In this document: positions 31,597-38,775 of the stretch, in pieces
Numbering within the stretch: position 1 is the stretch's first letter
Layout: each line of letters begins with the position of its first letter
Made by a program: the position numbers and the translations under genes
Notes under the pieces: model-generated
The model's database searches: none
Told to the model about the DNA's origin: nothing
The model's input: only the letters and a program-made list of their open reading frames with translations
NCBI GenBank assembly: GCA_002413305.1
Contig: DHWS01000173.1
Span: 1 to 39,031, forward strand
Source: Actinobacteria bacterium UBA5176
Lineage (GTDB): Bacteria; Actinomycetota; UBA4738
Reading direction: 5' to 3'
Length of the DNA stretch: 39,031 nucleotides

Positions 31597-32820
31597 CGTC
31601 AGGTTGTAGGCGATCTCCTCCGACATCTCGCTGTCCAGGCCCAGCTGCTCCATCTCGTCGGGAACCCGGATCGCTTCGAACCGGTTCAGGGCCTTGAGGA
31701 TCAGCCACGTGACGCCGAACGCGTACCCGGCGACCAGGACGGCGGCGACGACCTGCTTGCCGAAGAACACCGCGTTGCCGGCGAACAGGCCGTCCGCCCC
31801 GGCGGCGTTCACCGTCAGGAACGCGAACGCCCCCAGCATGATCGTGCCCACGAAGCCCCCGACCCCGTGGGCCGCCCACACGTCCAGCGCGTCGTCCCAC
31901 TGCATGCGCTCCCGGAACATCACCGCCAGGTAGCAGAGCGAACCGGCCACCACGCCGATCACGAAGGCGGCCCAGGCCGGCACGTAGCCGGCGGCCGGCG
32001 TGACCATCGCCAGACCGGCCACGGCGCCGGTGAACGCTCCGACCAGGCTCGGCTTGCCGTCGCGGGCCCACGAGATGAACAGCCAGGTGCACATGGCGAT
32101 CGACCCAGCGATGTCGGTGTTCACGAAGGCCTGCGCGGCGATCCCGTTCGCCGCCAGAGCCGAGCCCGCGTTGAAGCCGAACCACCCGAACCACAGCAGG
32201 CCCGTACCCAGGGCCACGAACGCCACGTTGTGCGGGATCGTGCGCTCGCCGGGCGCGAAGTGCCGCCGGCCGACCACCCATACCGAGGCCAGCGCCGCGA
32301 ACCCCGCACTGGTGTGCACGACCATGCCCCCGGCGAAGTCGAGCACGCCCCACGTGGCCAGGAACCCACCGCCCCAGATCCAGTGGACGAGCGGCACGTA
32401 GACCAGCAGGCTCCACACGACCAGGAACTTCAGGTAGCTCTTGAAGTGCACCCGGTCGGCGAAGGCCCCAGTGATCAGGGCAGGCGTGATGATGGCGAAC
32501 ATCTCCTGGAAGACGAAGTGGGCCGCGGCGGGGATGTGCGGGGCCCACGGGCCGGGTGCCTCCCCCACGTGCCGGAGAGCCACCCAGTCGAGGTTCCCGA
32601 TGATCCCGCCCTTGCCGCCCGAGAAGGCGAGCGAGTAGCCGACCAGCACCCAGATGGTGGTCACGACACCCATAGAGATGAAGCTCTGCATCATGATGGC
32701 CAGGAAGTTCTTCCGGCGGACCAGCCCCCCGTAGAAGAACGCCAGCCCCGGCGTCATCAGCGCCACCAGCGCCGCACTGACGAGCACGAACGCGGTGTCA
32801 CCTGCGTTGATCCGTGGCAT
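31594..32820 (-). CDS. amt: Ammonium transporter (Amt family)
   Basis: 408 residues, about 11 membrane segments. N-terminal VLVSAALVALMTPGLAFFYGGLVRRKN is the first Amt helix. The conserved Asp is in LDFAGGMVVHTSAGFAAL, which also carries the first pore His, and WAAHGVGGFVGTIMLGAFA holds the second pore His. The cytoplasmic tail EMEQLGLDSEMSEEIAYNL is the usual Amt C-terminus that contacts the channel. A GlnK gene is not adjacent, unlike many amt loci. The start is ATG 32820 with GGGGGTGG just upstream. A CATACT near 32886-32892 (minus) might be its -10 element. Confidence 0.96.
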   Translation of the reverse strand: MPRINAGDTAFVLVSAALVALMTPGLAFFYGGLVRRKNFLAIMMQSFISMGVVTTIWVLVGYSLAFSGGKGGIIGNLDWVALRHVGEAPGPWAPHIPAAAHFVFQEMFAIITPALITGAFADRVHFKSYLKFLVVWSLLVYVPLVHWIWGGGFLATWGVLDFAGGMVVHTSAGFAALASVWVVGRRHFAPGERTIPHNVAFVALGTGLLWFGWFGFNAGSALAANGIAAQAFVNTDIAGSIAMCTWLFISWARDGKPSLVGAFTGAVAGLAMVTPAAGYVPAWAAFVIGVVAGSLCYLAVMFRERMQWDDALDVWAAHGVGGFVGTIMLGAFAFLTVNAAGADGLFAGNAVFFGKQVVAAVLVAGYAFGVTWLILKALNRFEAIRVPDEMEQLGLDSEMSEEIAYNLT

Positions 32821-32981
32821 GCGCCACCCCCTTTGCGTCTCGCCTGTCGTCCGACGATCCCACCCGCGCGAACCGACGGTCTCCGAAGTATGCGAGCTTG
32901 CTCGGGTCGTTTCCAGAGGCCGGACGACATCTTCGGTAAGAGACGTTCGACCCGTCCGCGCGGCCCGGCGGCCGAACGGGG

Positions 32982-32987
32982 GATAAT
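32982..32987 (+). promoter_or_regulatory. -10 element GATAAT for the DinB-like gene
   Basis: GATAAT followed by 6 nt and the GTG at 32994, predicting a fully leaderless mRNA. Same hexamer as at obg. Confidence 0.5.
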
Positions 32988-32993
32988 CCGGCC

Positions 32994-33479
32994 GTGGACG
33001 GCTCCGAGGTTCTGCGCCCTGACGGCCGAACGTGGAGCGCCGCCGAGCTCATGGCGGCGGAGGACGCCGGCTGGGGTGAGGTGCACGTGCTCATGGATTC
33101 GCTCACCCCCGACCAGGCCGAGCGGCCCGGCTACTACCCGGAGGGATGGTCGGCCAAGGACGCGCTCGCCCACATGGGGTCCTGGCTGGCGGAGGCGGGC
33201 GTGCTCCTCCAGAGGATCGCCGTGGGCACCTACCGGCCCGAAGAGGTCGACGTCGATGCCATGAACGAGCAGTTCTTGGCGGCAATGAAGGACATCCCGC
33301 TCCAGACGGCGCGCGCGCAGGCCACGGCGGCTCGAGCCCGGATGCTCCAGGCGTGGGGGGCGCTCCCGGAGCTGACGCCGGACGCCGCCTTCTGGATCCA
33401 CAAGTCGGGCGCGGAGCATTACGCGGAGCACCTGCCGCGACTTCGGGAGTGGGTCGCCGAACTTCGAGCCGCCTCCTAG
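32994..33479 (+). CDS. DinB-like/maleylpyruvate isomerase-type metal-dependent protein
   Basis: 161 residues of the DinB four-helix-bundle superfamily (which includes bacillithiol- and mycothiol-dependent transferases). Metal-ligand histidines are suggested in EVHVLMDSLTPDQ, in EGWSAKDALAHMGSWLAEA and in KSGAEHYAEHLPRLREWV, the usual three positions. The reaction is unknown. The start is GTG 32994, supported by GATAAT 6 nt before it. It is 7 bp upstream of the HAD hydrolase and likely cotranscribed. Confidence 0.8.
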   Translation: MDGSEVLRPDGRTWSAAELMAAEDAGWGEVHVLMDSLTPDQAERPGYYPEGWSAKDALAHMGSWLAEAGVLLQRIAVGTYRPEEVDVDAMNEQFLAAMKDIPLQTARAQATAARARMLQAWGALPELTPDAAFWIHKSGAEHYAEHLPRLREWVAELRAAS

Positions 33480-33486
33480 AGAACCG

Positions 33487-34224
33487 ATGGCCGGCATCGA
33501 CTTCGGGCGCCTCGACGCCCTCACCTTCGATTGCTACGGGACGCTGATCGACTGGGAGCGGGGGCTCCTATCGGCGCTCTGGCCGGTCCTCGACCGGCGG
33601 GGCGTTCGGACCCCCGACGACGCGCTGCTGGAGGCCTTCGCGCGCTTCGAGTCGGAGCTCGAAGCCGGTGAATACCAGCGGTACCGCAAGGTGCTGGCCG
33701 GCTCGTTCCGCGGGATCTGCGCGACCTTCGGGATCGAACCTCTCGACGAGGAGGTCGAAGCGTTCGCCGCGTCGGTGGGAGACTGGCCGGCGTTCGAGGA
33801 CTCGGCCGGCGCGCTGGCGCGGCTCTCGGAACGGTTCCGCCTGGGCGTCATCACGAACTGCGACGACGACCTGTTCGCAGCCAGCAACGCTCGGCTCGGG
33901 GTTGCCTTCGACTGGGTCGTGACCGCCGAGCAGGTCCATAGCTACAAGCCGAGCGCGCGGAACTTCGAGGTGGCGCTGGAGCGGATCGGCGCGCCGCCCG
34001 AACGTGTCCTCCACGTCGCCCAGAGCCTATACCACGACCACGTGCCGGCCCGACGGCTGGGGCTTCGCACCGCATGGATCGACCGGCGCCGCGGCCGGGC
34101 TGGATCCGGCGCGACCCCGACGGCCTCGGCCTCCCCCGACGTCGTCGAGCCCGACCTGCGGACCTTCGCGGACCTGGCGCTGGGCGGACCGGACCGCCCG
34201 CCCGCTACCGCCGGTAGCGGGTGA
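33487..34224 (+). CDS. HAD-superfamily hydrolase, haloacid dehalogenase type II-like
   Basis: 245 residues. Motif I is TFDCYGTLIDWE with the nucleophilic Asp, motif II is GVITNCDDD, and motif III is VHSYKPSARNFEVAL with the Lys; the acidic motif IV follows in HVAQSLYHDHVPARRLGL. The arrangement resembles haloacid dehalogenases type II (GxYGTLxD, then NxD, then SYKP), but dehalogenase activity is not proven. The extra tail (GRAGSGATPTASASPDVVEP) is Pro/Ala-rich. The gene ends inside a hairpin shared with the convergent flavoprotein gene and overlaps it by 20 bp. Confidence 0.87.
   Translation: MAGIDFGRLDALTFDCYGTLIDWERGLLSALWPVLDRRGVRTPDDALLEAFARFESELEAGEYQRYRKVLAGSFRGICATFGIEPLDEEVEAFAASVGDWPAFEDSAGALARLSERFRLGVITNCDDDLFAASNARLGVAFDWVVTAEQVHSYKPSARNFEVALERIGAPPERVLHVAQSLYHDHVPARRLGLRTAWIDRRRGRAGSGATPTASASPDVVEPDLRTFADLALGGPDRPPATAGSG
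34201..34221. terminator. Perfect hairpin in the overlapping ends of HAD and PNPOx-like genes
   Basis: CCCGCTACC (34201-34209), loop GCC, GGTAGCGGG (34213-34221): a 9-bp perfect stem. It encodes the last codons of the HAD protein on one strand and of the PNPOx-like protein on the other, whose stop lies in the left arm. A shared bidirectional terminator is inferred; no U-run is present. Confidence 0.6.
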
Positions 34225-34852
34225 CGTTCGCGGGCGGGGGCAGGCCGGCGTCGAGCCGAGGGTCGGCGATCGGGTCCTGCGGCTCCAGACGGAGGGGCAG
34301 CTCGCCCGCCCAAACGGGGAGCCCGTAGTCCTCGTCGCGGTCCTTGGGAGGACCGGTTCGGACCTTGGCCGAGGCCTCGGCGAGCGACACCGCGAAGATC
34401 GACGTCTGCTTGAGCTCCTGTTCGTCCGGCATCCGGACGTGCCCGGCCCGGCCGTGGACGACGTGGTCGACGAGCGCGGCTTGGGCCTCCCACTTCTCCC
34501 CGGGGTCGGTGACCTCCCGGGTCGTCCCGTAGACCATCACCGACCGGTAGTTCATGGAGTGGTTGAAGGCCGAACGCGCCAGGACCAGCCCGTCGAGAAG
34601 GGTGACGGCCACGCAGACCTCCGCGCCGTCCCGGAGGGCCCGCAGGGTCCGGCTGGCGGTGGAGCCGTGGACGTACAGCACGTCGCCCGACCGCGCATGG
34701 ATCGTGGGGATGATCCTCGGCGAACCCTCAACGAGGGTGGCCACGTGGCAGTACAGCGCCTCGTCGAGGATGGCGTCGATCGTCGCCCGGTCGTACGCGC
34801 CGCGTTCGGGATGGCGCCTCACGGTCGTTCGCGGGGTGACCGGCTCGTCCAT
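34205..34852 (-). CDS. Pyridoxamine 5'-phosphate oxidase-like FMN-binding protein
   Basis: 215 residues of the PNPOx-like split-barrel family. It starts MDEPVTPRTTVRRHPERGAY, then has ALYCHVATLVEGSPRIIPTI and HARSGDVLYVHGSTASRTLR, with the Ser/Thr/Arg cluster expected for FMN phosphate binding, and SVMVYGTTREVTDPGEKWEA. Such proteins bind FMN or haem; several bind nitro-compounds or are uncharacterised. The start is ATG 34852: TACCAT lies 7 nt upstream and no Shine-Dalgarno is present. A TTG at 34882 is in frame but weaker. Confidence 0.87.
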   Translation of the reverse strand: MDEPVTPRTTVRRHPERGAYDRATIDAILDEALYCHVATLVEGSPRIIPTIHARSGDVLYVHGSTASRTLRALRDGAEVCVAVTLLDGLVLARSAFNHSMNYRSVMVYGTTREVTDPGEKWEAQAALVDHVVHGRAGHVRMPDEQELKQTSIFAVSLAEASAKVRTGPPKDRDEDYGLPVWAGELPLRLEPQDPIADPRLDAGLPPPANVTRYRR

Positions 34853-34859
34853 GGCCCCG

Positions 34860-34865
34860 ATGGTA
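34860..34865 (-). promoter_or_regulatory. -10 element TACCAT for the PNPOx-like gene
   Basis: TACCAT with 7 nt to the ATG, predicting a leaderless mRNA. Confidence 0.45.
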
Positions 34866-34903
34866 CGGGCTCGGGGGTCCAAATCGATCGGCGTGGCCCG
34901 GTC

Positions 34904-36316
34904 TCAGTCTTCAGTGCGGGGGAGCAGGACCCGGAAGGTGGCCCCGCCGCCGGGGGTGGTGACGACCTCCACGCGCCCGCGATGAGCCCGGGCGATGGTC
35001 TCGACGATGGCCAGTCCCAGCCCGGCGCCGCCGGTGGTCCGGTCCCGCGCTGGGTCGGACCGGTAGAACGGTTCGAATACCCGCCCGACCTGTTCGGGGG
35101 CCAGGCCCGGCCCCCGGTCGGCCACCTCCAGGACCGCGTTGTCGCCGTCCGGGTAGGTTCGGACGGCGACCGGCGTCCCGGCGGGGGTGTGCACCAGGGC
35201 GTTGGCCAGGAGGTTCGCCGCGACCTGCCGGAGCCGCGCCTCGTCCCCGGTCACGGTGACCGGGGCGGCATCCAGCTCGATCGGGCGCTCGCCGTCCGAC
35301 GCGCGGGCGTCCTCGACGGCGTCGGCGGCCAGGGCGGCCAGGTCGACCGGTTCGCGCTCCAACGGGCGGTCCTGGTCGAGCCGGGCCAGCAACAAGAGGT
35401 CTTCCACCATGATCCCCATGCGGGCGGCTTCGTCTTCGATCCGGCGCATCGACTTCTCGAGGTCGCTCGGACGCTCGGCGGCGCCCCGTCGGAACAGCTC
35501 CGCGTAGCCCCGGATCGAGGTGAGCGGTGTGCGGAGCTCGTGCGAGGCGTCGGCCAGGAACCGCCGCAACCGATCCTCGGAGGCCTTGCGCTCCCCGAAG
35601 GCATGTTCGATCTGGGCCAGCATCGCGTTCAACGCCACCCCCAGCCGGCCGACCTCGGTGCGTGGGTCCTCCTGCGGGACCCGCCGGGAGAGGTCGCCGG
35701 CGGCGATGGCGCCCGCGGTGACGCCGATCTCCTCCAGCGGTCGCATCTCATGTCGGACCAGCCACCAAGAGAAGGACGCCAGCCCGAGCAGCACCAGGAG
35801 ACTCACCAGACCCTCGATCAACAACAGTCGGCGAAGGGTCTGTCCGACCTCGTTCAGAGGGACCGCCACGATCAGGAACGCCCGCTGCGCGAACCCGGGC
35901 TGCCCCACATGGACTTCCTTCACCAGCACTCGGTAATGCTGCGACGAATGGGCCGAGGGCGTGCAACCCACGGTCAGCGAGCTGTCGTCCGACGGCTTCG
36001 TGGAGGGCAGGGACGGCGTCGGGCCCTTCTGTCCGTACAGCCAGACCGGCGGGGCGAGCTGGTGGCCCCGCCCGTCGACGAGCAGGCCGTAGGTGCCCGC
36101 CGGGAGCGGCGACGAACCGAACGGCCCCCCGGGCTGCAACGCGTCGGTCGGATCGTTGATGGCCTGGGCCACCACCTGCCAGCCGGAGGCGAGCTGCTGG
36201 TCCACGCGCTGGACGAGGAAGGATCGAAGCGACGTGTAGGTCACGACGTCGGACACGGTCAGGCCCACGAAGACCAGCACGATGACCGCGACGAGCAGCT
36301 TCAGCCGAAGCGACAC
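34904..36316 (-). CDS. Sensor histidine kinase (HAMP-HisKA-HATPase)
   Basis: 470 residues. The N-terminal membrane helix LLVAVIVLVFVGLTVSDVV, an extracytoplasmic sensor of about 130 residues, a second helix around 165-190 (IEGLVSLLVLLGLASFSWWL), HAMP (RPLEEIGVTAGAIAAGDLSR), then HisKA with the phosphorylated His in FLADASHELRTPLTSIRGY. The ATPase has N box NLLANALVHTPAGT, G1 DRGPGLAPE and G2 TTGGAGLGLAIV. The start is GTG 36316 with AAGGAGA 5 nt upstream. It lies 9 bp after the response regulator stop. The signal is unknown. Confidence 0.95.
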   Translation of the reverse strand: MSLRLKLLVAVIVLVFVGLTVSDVVTYTSLRSFLVQRVDQQLASGWQVVAQAINDPTDALQPGGPFGSSPLPAGTYGLLVDGRGHQLAPPVWLYGQKGPTPSLPSTKPSDDSSLTVGCTPSAHSSQHYRVLVKEVHVGQPGFAQRAFLIVAVPLNEVGQTLRRLLLIEGLVSLLVLLGLASFSWWLVRHEMRPLEEIGVTAGAIAAGDLSRRVPQEDPRTEVGRLGVALNAMLAQIEHAFGERKASEDRLRRFLADASHELRTPLTSIRGYAELFRRGAAERPSDLEKSMRRIEDEAARMGIMVEDLLLLARLDQDRPLEREPVDLAALAADAVEDARASDGERPIELDAAPVTVTGDEARLRQVAANLLANALVHTPAGTPVAVRTYPDGDNAVLEVADRGPGLAPEQVGRVFEPFYRSDPARDRTTGGAGLGLAIVETIARAHRGRVEVVTTPGGGATFRVLLPRTED

Positions 36317-36325
36317 GGCTCTCCT

Positions 36326-37033
36326 TCAGTCGCCGGGCTGGCGAAGGCAGTACCCCACACCCCGGACCGTGTGGATGAGAGCTGGGCCGTCCCGGTCGAT
36401 CTTCTTGCGGAGGTAGCTGATGTAGGTCTCCACGACGTTGCCCTCGCCGCCGAAGTCGTAGTTCCAGACGTGGTCGAGGATCTGGGACTTGGTCAGCACG
36501 CGGGGGGCGTTGGCCAGGAGATAGCGCAGGAGGTTGTACTCGGTAGCGGTCAGCTCGACCGCCCGGCCCGCCCGCCAGACCTGGTGCAGGTCGTCGTCCA
36601 TCTCGAGGTCGGCGAAATGCAGCCGCGCGCCGGTCTCGTTCCGGTCGTAGGAGCGCCGGAGGATGGCCCGGATCCGCGCCACCAGCTCCTCCAGGCTGAA
36701 GGGCTTGGTGACGTAGTCGTCGCCGCCGAGGGTCAGGCCGCGGACGCGGTCGCCGGTGGCGTCGCGCGCGGTCAGGAACAGCACCGGGACGCGCTCTCGC
36801 TGGTCGGTGAGGCGCTTCGTCACTTCGAAGCCGTCCCAGTCGGGCAGCATGACGTCGAGCACGATCAGGTGGGGCCGGAACGAACCGACCGCCCGCATCG
36901 CCTCGCGTCCGCTGTGGGCGACCTCGACCTCGAACCGTTCGTATCGGAGGGCGGTGGCCAGAAGGTCGGTGATGCTCTCCTCGTCGTCCACGACGAGGAT
37001 CCGGACGTTCTCGGCCGTCGCCTGCTGAGCCAC
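36326..37033 (-). CDS. OmpR-family response regulator
   Basis: 235 residues: receiver domain (ILVVDDEESITDLLATALRY, phospho-Asp in VLDVMLPDWDGFEV, Thr in VLFLTARDATGD, Lys in YVTKPFSLEELV) and an OmpR winged helix (ELTATEYNLLRYLLANAPRV; VVETYISYLRKKID). Partner of the adjacent histidine kinase. The start is GTG 37033 (MAQQATAENVRILVV), with TACGAT 7 nt upstream and no Shine-Dalgarno; the track of open frame continuing upstream is the shadow of noncoding and small-gene sequence. Confidence 0.94.
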   Translation of the reverse strand: MAQQATAENVRILVVDDEESITDLLATALRYERFEVEVAHSGREAMRAVGSFRPHLIVLDVMLPDWDGFEVTKRLTDQRERVPVLFLTARDATGDRVRGLTLGGDDYVTKPFSLEELVARIRAILRRSYDRNETGARLHFADLEMDDDLHQVWRAGRAVELTATEYNLLRYLLANAPRVLTKSQILDHVWNYDFGGEGNVVETYISYLRKKIDRDGPALIHTVRGVGYCLRQPGD

Positions 37034-37040
37034 GGTCCGA

Positions 37041-37046
37041 ATCGTA
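37041..37046 (-). promoter_or_regulatory. -10 element TACGAT for the two-component operon
   Basis: TACGAT with 7 nt to the GTG at 37033, predicting a leaderless response regulator mRNA. Confidence 0.45.
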
Positions 37047-37092
37047 GACCGACTTCCTGGGAGAAGCCTGAGAGCTCGCTCTGGATCTGCTG

Positions 37093-37212
37093 TCAGCCGG
37101 ACATGCGGATCGCCTGGATCAGGTCCGACTTCCCCATCTTCGAGCGACCGGGGATCGACTTCCGCTTCGCCATCTCGTAGAGCTCCTGCCTCGTGCCGCT
37201 CGTCGTCGCCAT
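37093..37212 (-). CDS. 39-residue Rho-N-like mini-protein
   Basis: A small gene between the response regulator and the methyltransferase. It reads MATTSGTRQELYEMAKRK, then SIPGRSKMGKSDLIQAIRMSG. The pattern ELYE.AK...IPGRSKM.K.DLI.A.R is that of the Rho-termination-factor N-terminal-like (SAP-type helix-extended-helix) fold, which binds nucleic acid and is often found alone in small actinobacterial proteins. AAAGAGG lies 5 nt before the ATG. It is monocistronic or follows its own promoter; the 141 bp upstream show GGATGG/CCATCC inverted repeats (37292-37297, 37315-37320) that may be unrelated. The role is unknown; single-stranded nucleic acid binding is inferred. Confidence 0.75.
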   Translation of the reverse strand: MATTSGTRQELYEMAKRKSIPGRSKMGKSDLIQAIRMSG

Positions 37213-37362
37213 GGACGCCTCTTTCAGCCTGCCGTGTTGCTCCGCTTCCTTGCTCTCGCACCCGCCCGGGCCGGGGTCGAAGCGAGAGCCCGGATGGAAT
37301 ACCGACTTCCCGATGCCATCCGATAGGCTGATGTAGTCCCGAGTTCGTGAGGAATGCCCAGC
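37213..37362. other. Intergenic region between the mini-protein and methyltransferase genes
   Basis: 150 bp. TAGGCT at 37324-37329 is a possible -10 for the plus-strand methyltransferase. GGATGG at 37292-37297 and CCATCC at 37315-37320 are inverted repeats overlapping the -35/-10 spacer, conceivably an operator. Otherwise nothing recognised. Confidence 0.3.
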
Positions 37363-38121
37363 GTGGCCGACCCACCCGACGTCAAGCGCCAGCCTTCAGC
37401 CGAAGCCGCGCTGCGCGGCGAGCCGAGCTACGTGTGGCGCTCCGGCCAGGAGCGCCGCCTCGAGCTGATCCGGCGCTACGTGAAGCTCGAAGACGCCCGG
37501 ATCCTCGACGTCGGGGCGGGGATCGGGACGTACGTCCGCCGGTTCCGGGCGTTCAGTCCGCATGTGTACGGGATCGACGTGGAAGTCAAACGCCTGGTCG
37601 AGGGCTCGAAGAGCGTGCCCAGGCTGCTGGCCGCGGCCGCCGAGCGCCTGCCGTTCCGGGACAGCTCCTTCGACGTGCTGGTCTTCAACGAGGTGATCGA
37701 ACATGTCGCCGACGACCGGCGGACGATCGAAGACGCACTGCGCGTCTGCAAGGCTGGCGGCCACATCGTGATCTACGCCCCCAACCGGCTCTACCCCTTC
37801 GAGACGCACGGCATCTACTGGAAGGGCGCGTACCGGTTCGGCAACATCCCCCTGGTGAACTGGCTGCCGAACCGGTACCGGAACGAGCTGGTTCCGCATG
37901 CCCGGGCGTACACGGCGGCGAGCATCCGCCGGCTCTGGGCGGGGTTGCCTGTGCGGGTGGTGGTCCACTCCTACGTTTACCCGGGGTTCGACAACGTCGT
38001 GGCCCGGAGTGCCCGGCTGGGTCACGCCCTGCGGGCCGTCCTGTACCGGGCCGAACGCACCCCGGCCCGGGCGTTCGGCCTGTCGCACTTCGTGGTGCTG
38101 GAGAAGCCGGCGGCTACCTGA
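37363..38121 (+). CDS. Class I SAM-dependent methyltransferase (Methyltransf_11-like)
   Basis: 252 residues. Motif I is ARILDVGAGIGTYVRRF, motif post-I is VYGIDVEVKRLVEG, then FDVLVFNEVIEHVADDRRTI and GGHIVIYAPNRLYPFETHG. The IEHV...APNR pattern fits methyltransferases of glycan, quinone or lipid pathways, but the substrate is unknown. The start is uncertain: GTGAGGA (37347-37353) is too close to the ATG at 37354 but 9 nt from GTG 37363, so I use the GTG (MADPPDVKRQPS). The end overlaps the convergent cox3 gene by 8 bp. Confidence 0.88.
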   Translation: MADPPDVKRQPSAEAALRGEPSYVWRSGQERRLELIRRYVKLEDARILDVGAGIGTYVRRFRAFSPHVYGIDVEVKRLVEGSKSVPRLLAAAAERLPFRDSSFDVLVFNEVIEHVADDRRTIEDALRVCKAGGHIVIYAPNRLYPFETHGIYWKGAYRFGNIPLVNWLPNRYRNELVPHARAYTAASIRRLWAGLPVRVVVHSYVYPGFDNVVARSARLGHALRAVLYRAERTPARAFGLSHFVVLEKPAAT

Positions 38122-38691
38122 TCACGAAGATCGTCAGGAACAGCGCGATCCACACCACGTCGACGAAGTGCCAGTAGTAGGCGGCGACCTCCACGCCGGC
38201 GTGATCGTCCATCGAATACGCGCCCTGCCCGGCACGACCAGCAGGAGCAGCAGGCCGGCGAAGACGTGCAGCGCGTGGAGGCCGGTCATGGCGTAGAAAG
38301 CCGAACCGTACGCGTTCGAGGAGATCGCGAAGGTGGCCTTCGCGTACCCGTGGGCCTGGCCGGCCAGGAAGACCACCCCGAGGAAGGTCGTGATCCAGGT
38401 CCACCGGCGCATGCCGGCCCGGTCGCTGCCCCGGATCCGCTGGACGCCCTGCTGCATGGTGAAGCTCGACGCCACCAGGATCGCGGTGAACACGGCCGGC
38501 TCCAGGAGGTCCACGTTCGTGCCGGCGGGCGGCCATCGAGAGGCCTGGCCCTTCAGCGTGAAGTACATCGCGAATAGGGCCCCGAAGAACATGAGCTCCG
38601 AGGCCAGGAACAAGACCATGCCCACCGCCAGCAGCGGTGGGGGCTTCGCGGATGTGCCCCGGGGCCCGACCCGTTCGGCGGCCATGCTCAC
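38114..38691 (-). pseudogene. ctaE: Cytochrome c oxidase subunit III, frameshifted in this sequence
   Basis: COX3-like membrane protein of the aa3-type oxidase. The first frame gives MAAERVGPRG, then LLAVGMVLFLASELMFFGAL, then YAMTGLHALHVFAGLLLLLV, all typical. The second frame gives MDDHAGVEVAAYYWHFVDVV and WIALFLTIFVIR, the conserved C-terminus. The two frames join at about 38235-38245, where the minus strand reads GTCGTGCCGGGCAGG; the coding length is 2 modulo 3, so one base is missing (or two added). Either a sequencing error or a real mutation. Initiation may be at GTG 38691 (TAGCGT 8 nt upstream, leaderless) or at ATG 38685. ctaE normally lies near ctaC/ctaD; no other oxidase gene is in the window. 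Confidence 0.85.
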
Positions 38692-38699
38692 GAGAGGGG

Positions 38700-38705
38700 A
38701 CGCTA
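38700..38705 (-). promoter_or_regulatory. -10 element TAGCGT for the COX3 gene
   Basis: TAGCGT with 8 nt to the GTG at 38691; no Shine-Dalgarno. The bidirectional region also holds TAGACT for the formate dehydrogenase gene. Confidence 0.35.
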
Positions 38706-38736
38706 CCGCATCGGCTTGGAGTCGTGGCGCGGGGAA

Positions 38737-38742
38737 TAGACT
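38737..38742 (+). promoter_or_regulatory. -10 element TAGACT for the formate dehydrogenase gene
   Basis: TAGACT with TTGGAG 15 bp upstream; predicted start near 38749, leader about 27 nt containing AAAGGGGG before GTG 38776. Confidence 0.35.
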
Positions 38743-38775
38743 CCTGCCAGATCGCGACCCGAAAGGGGGTGGAGG

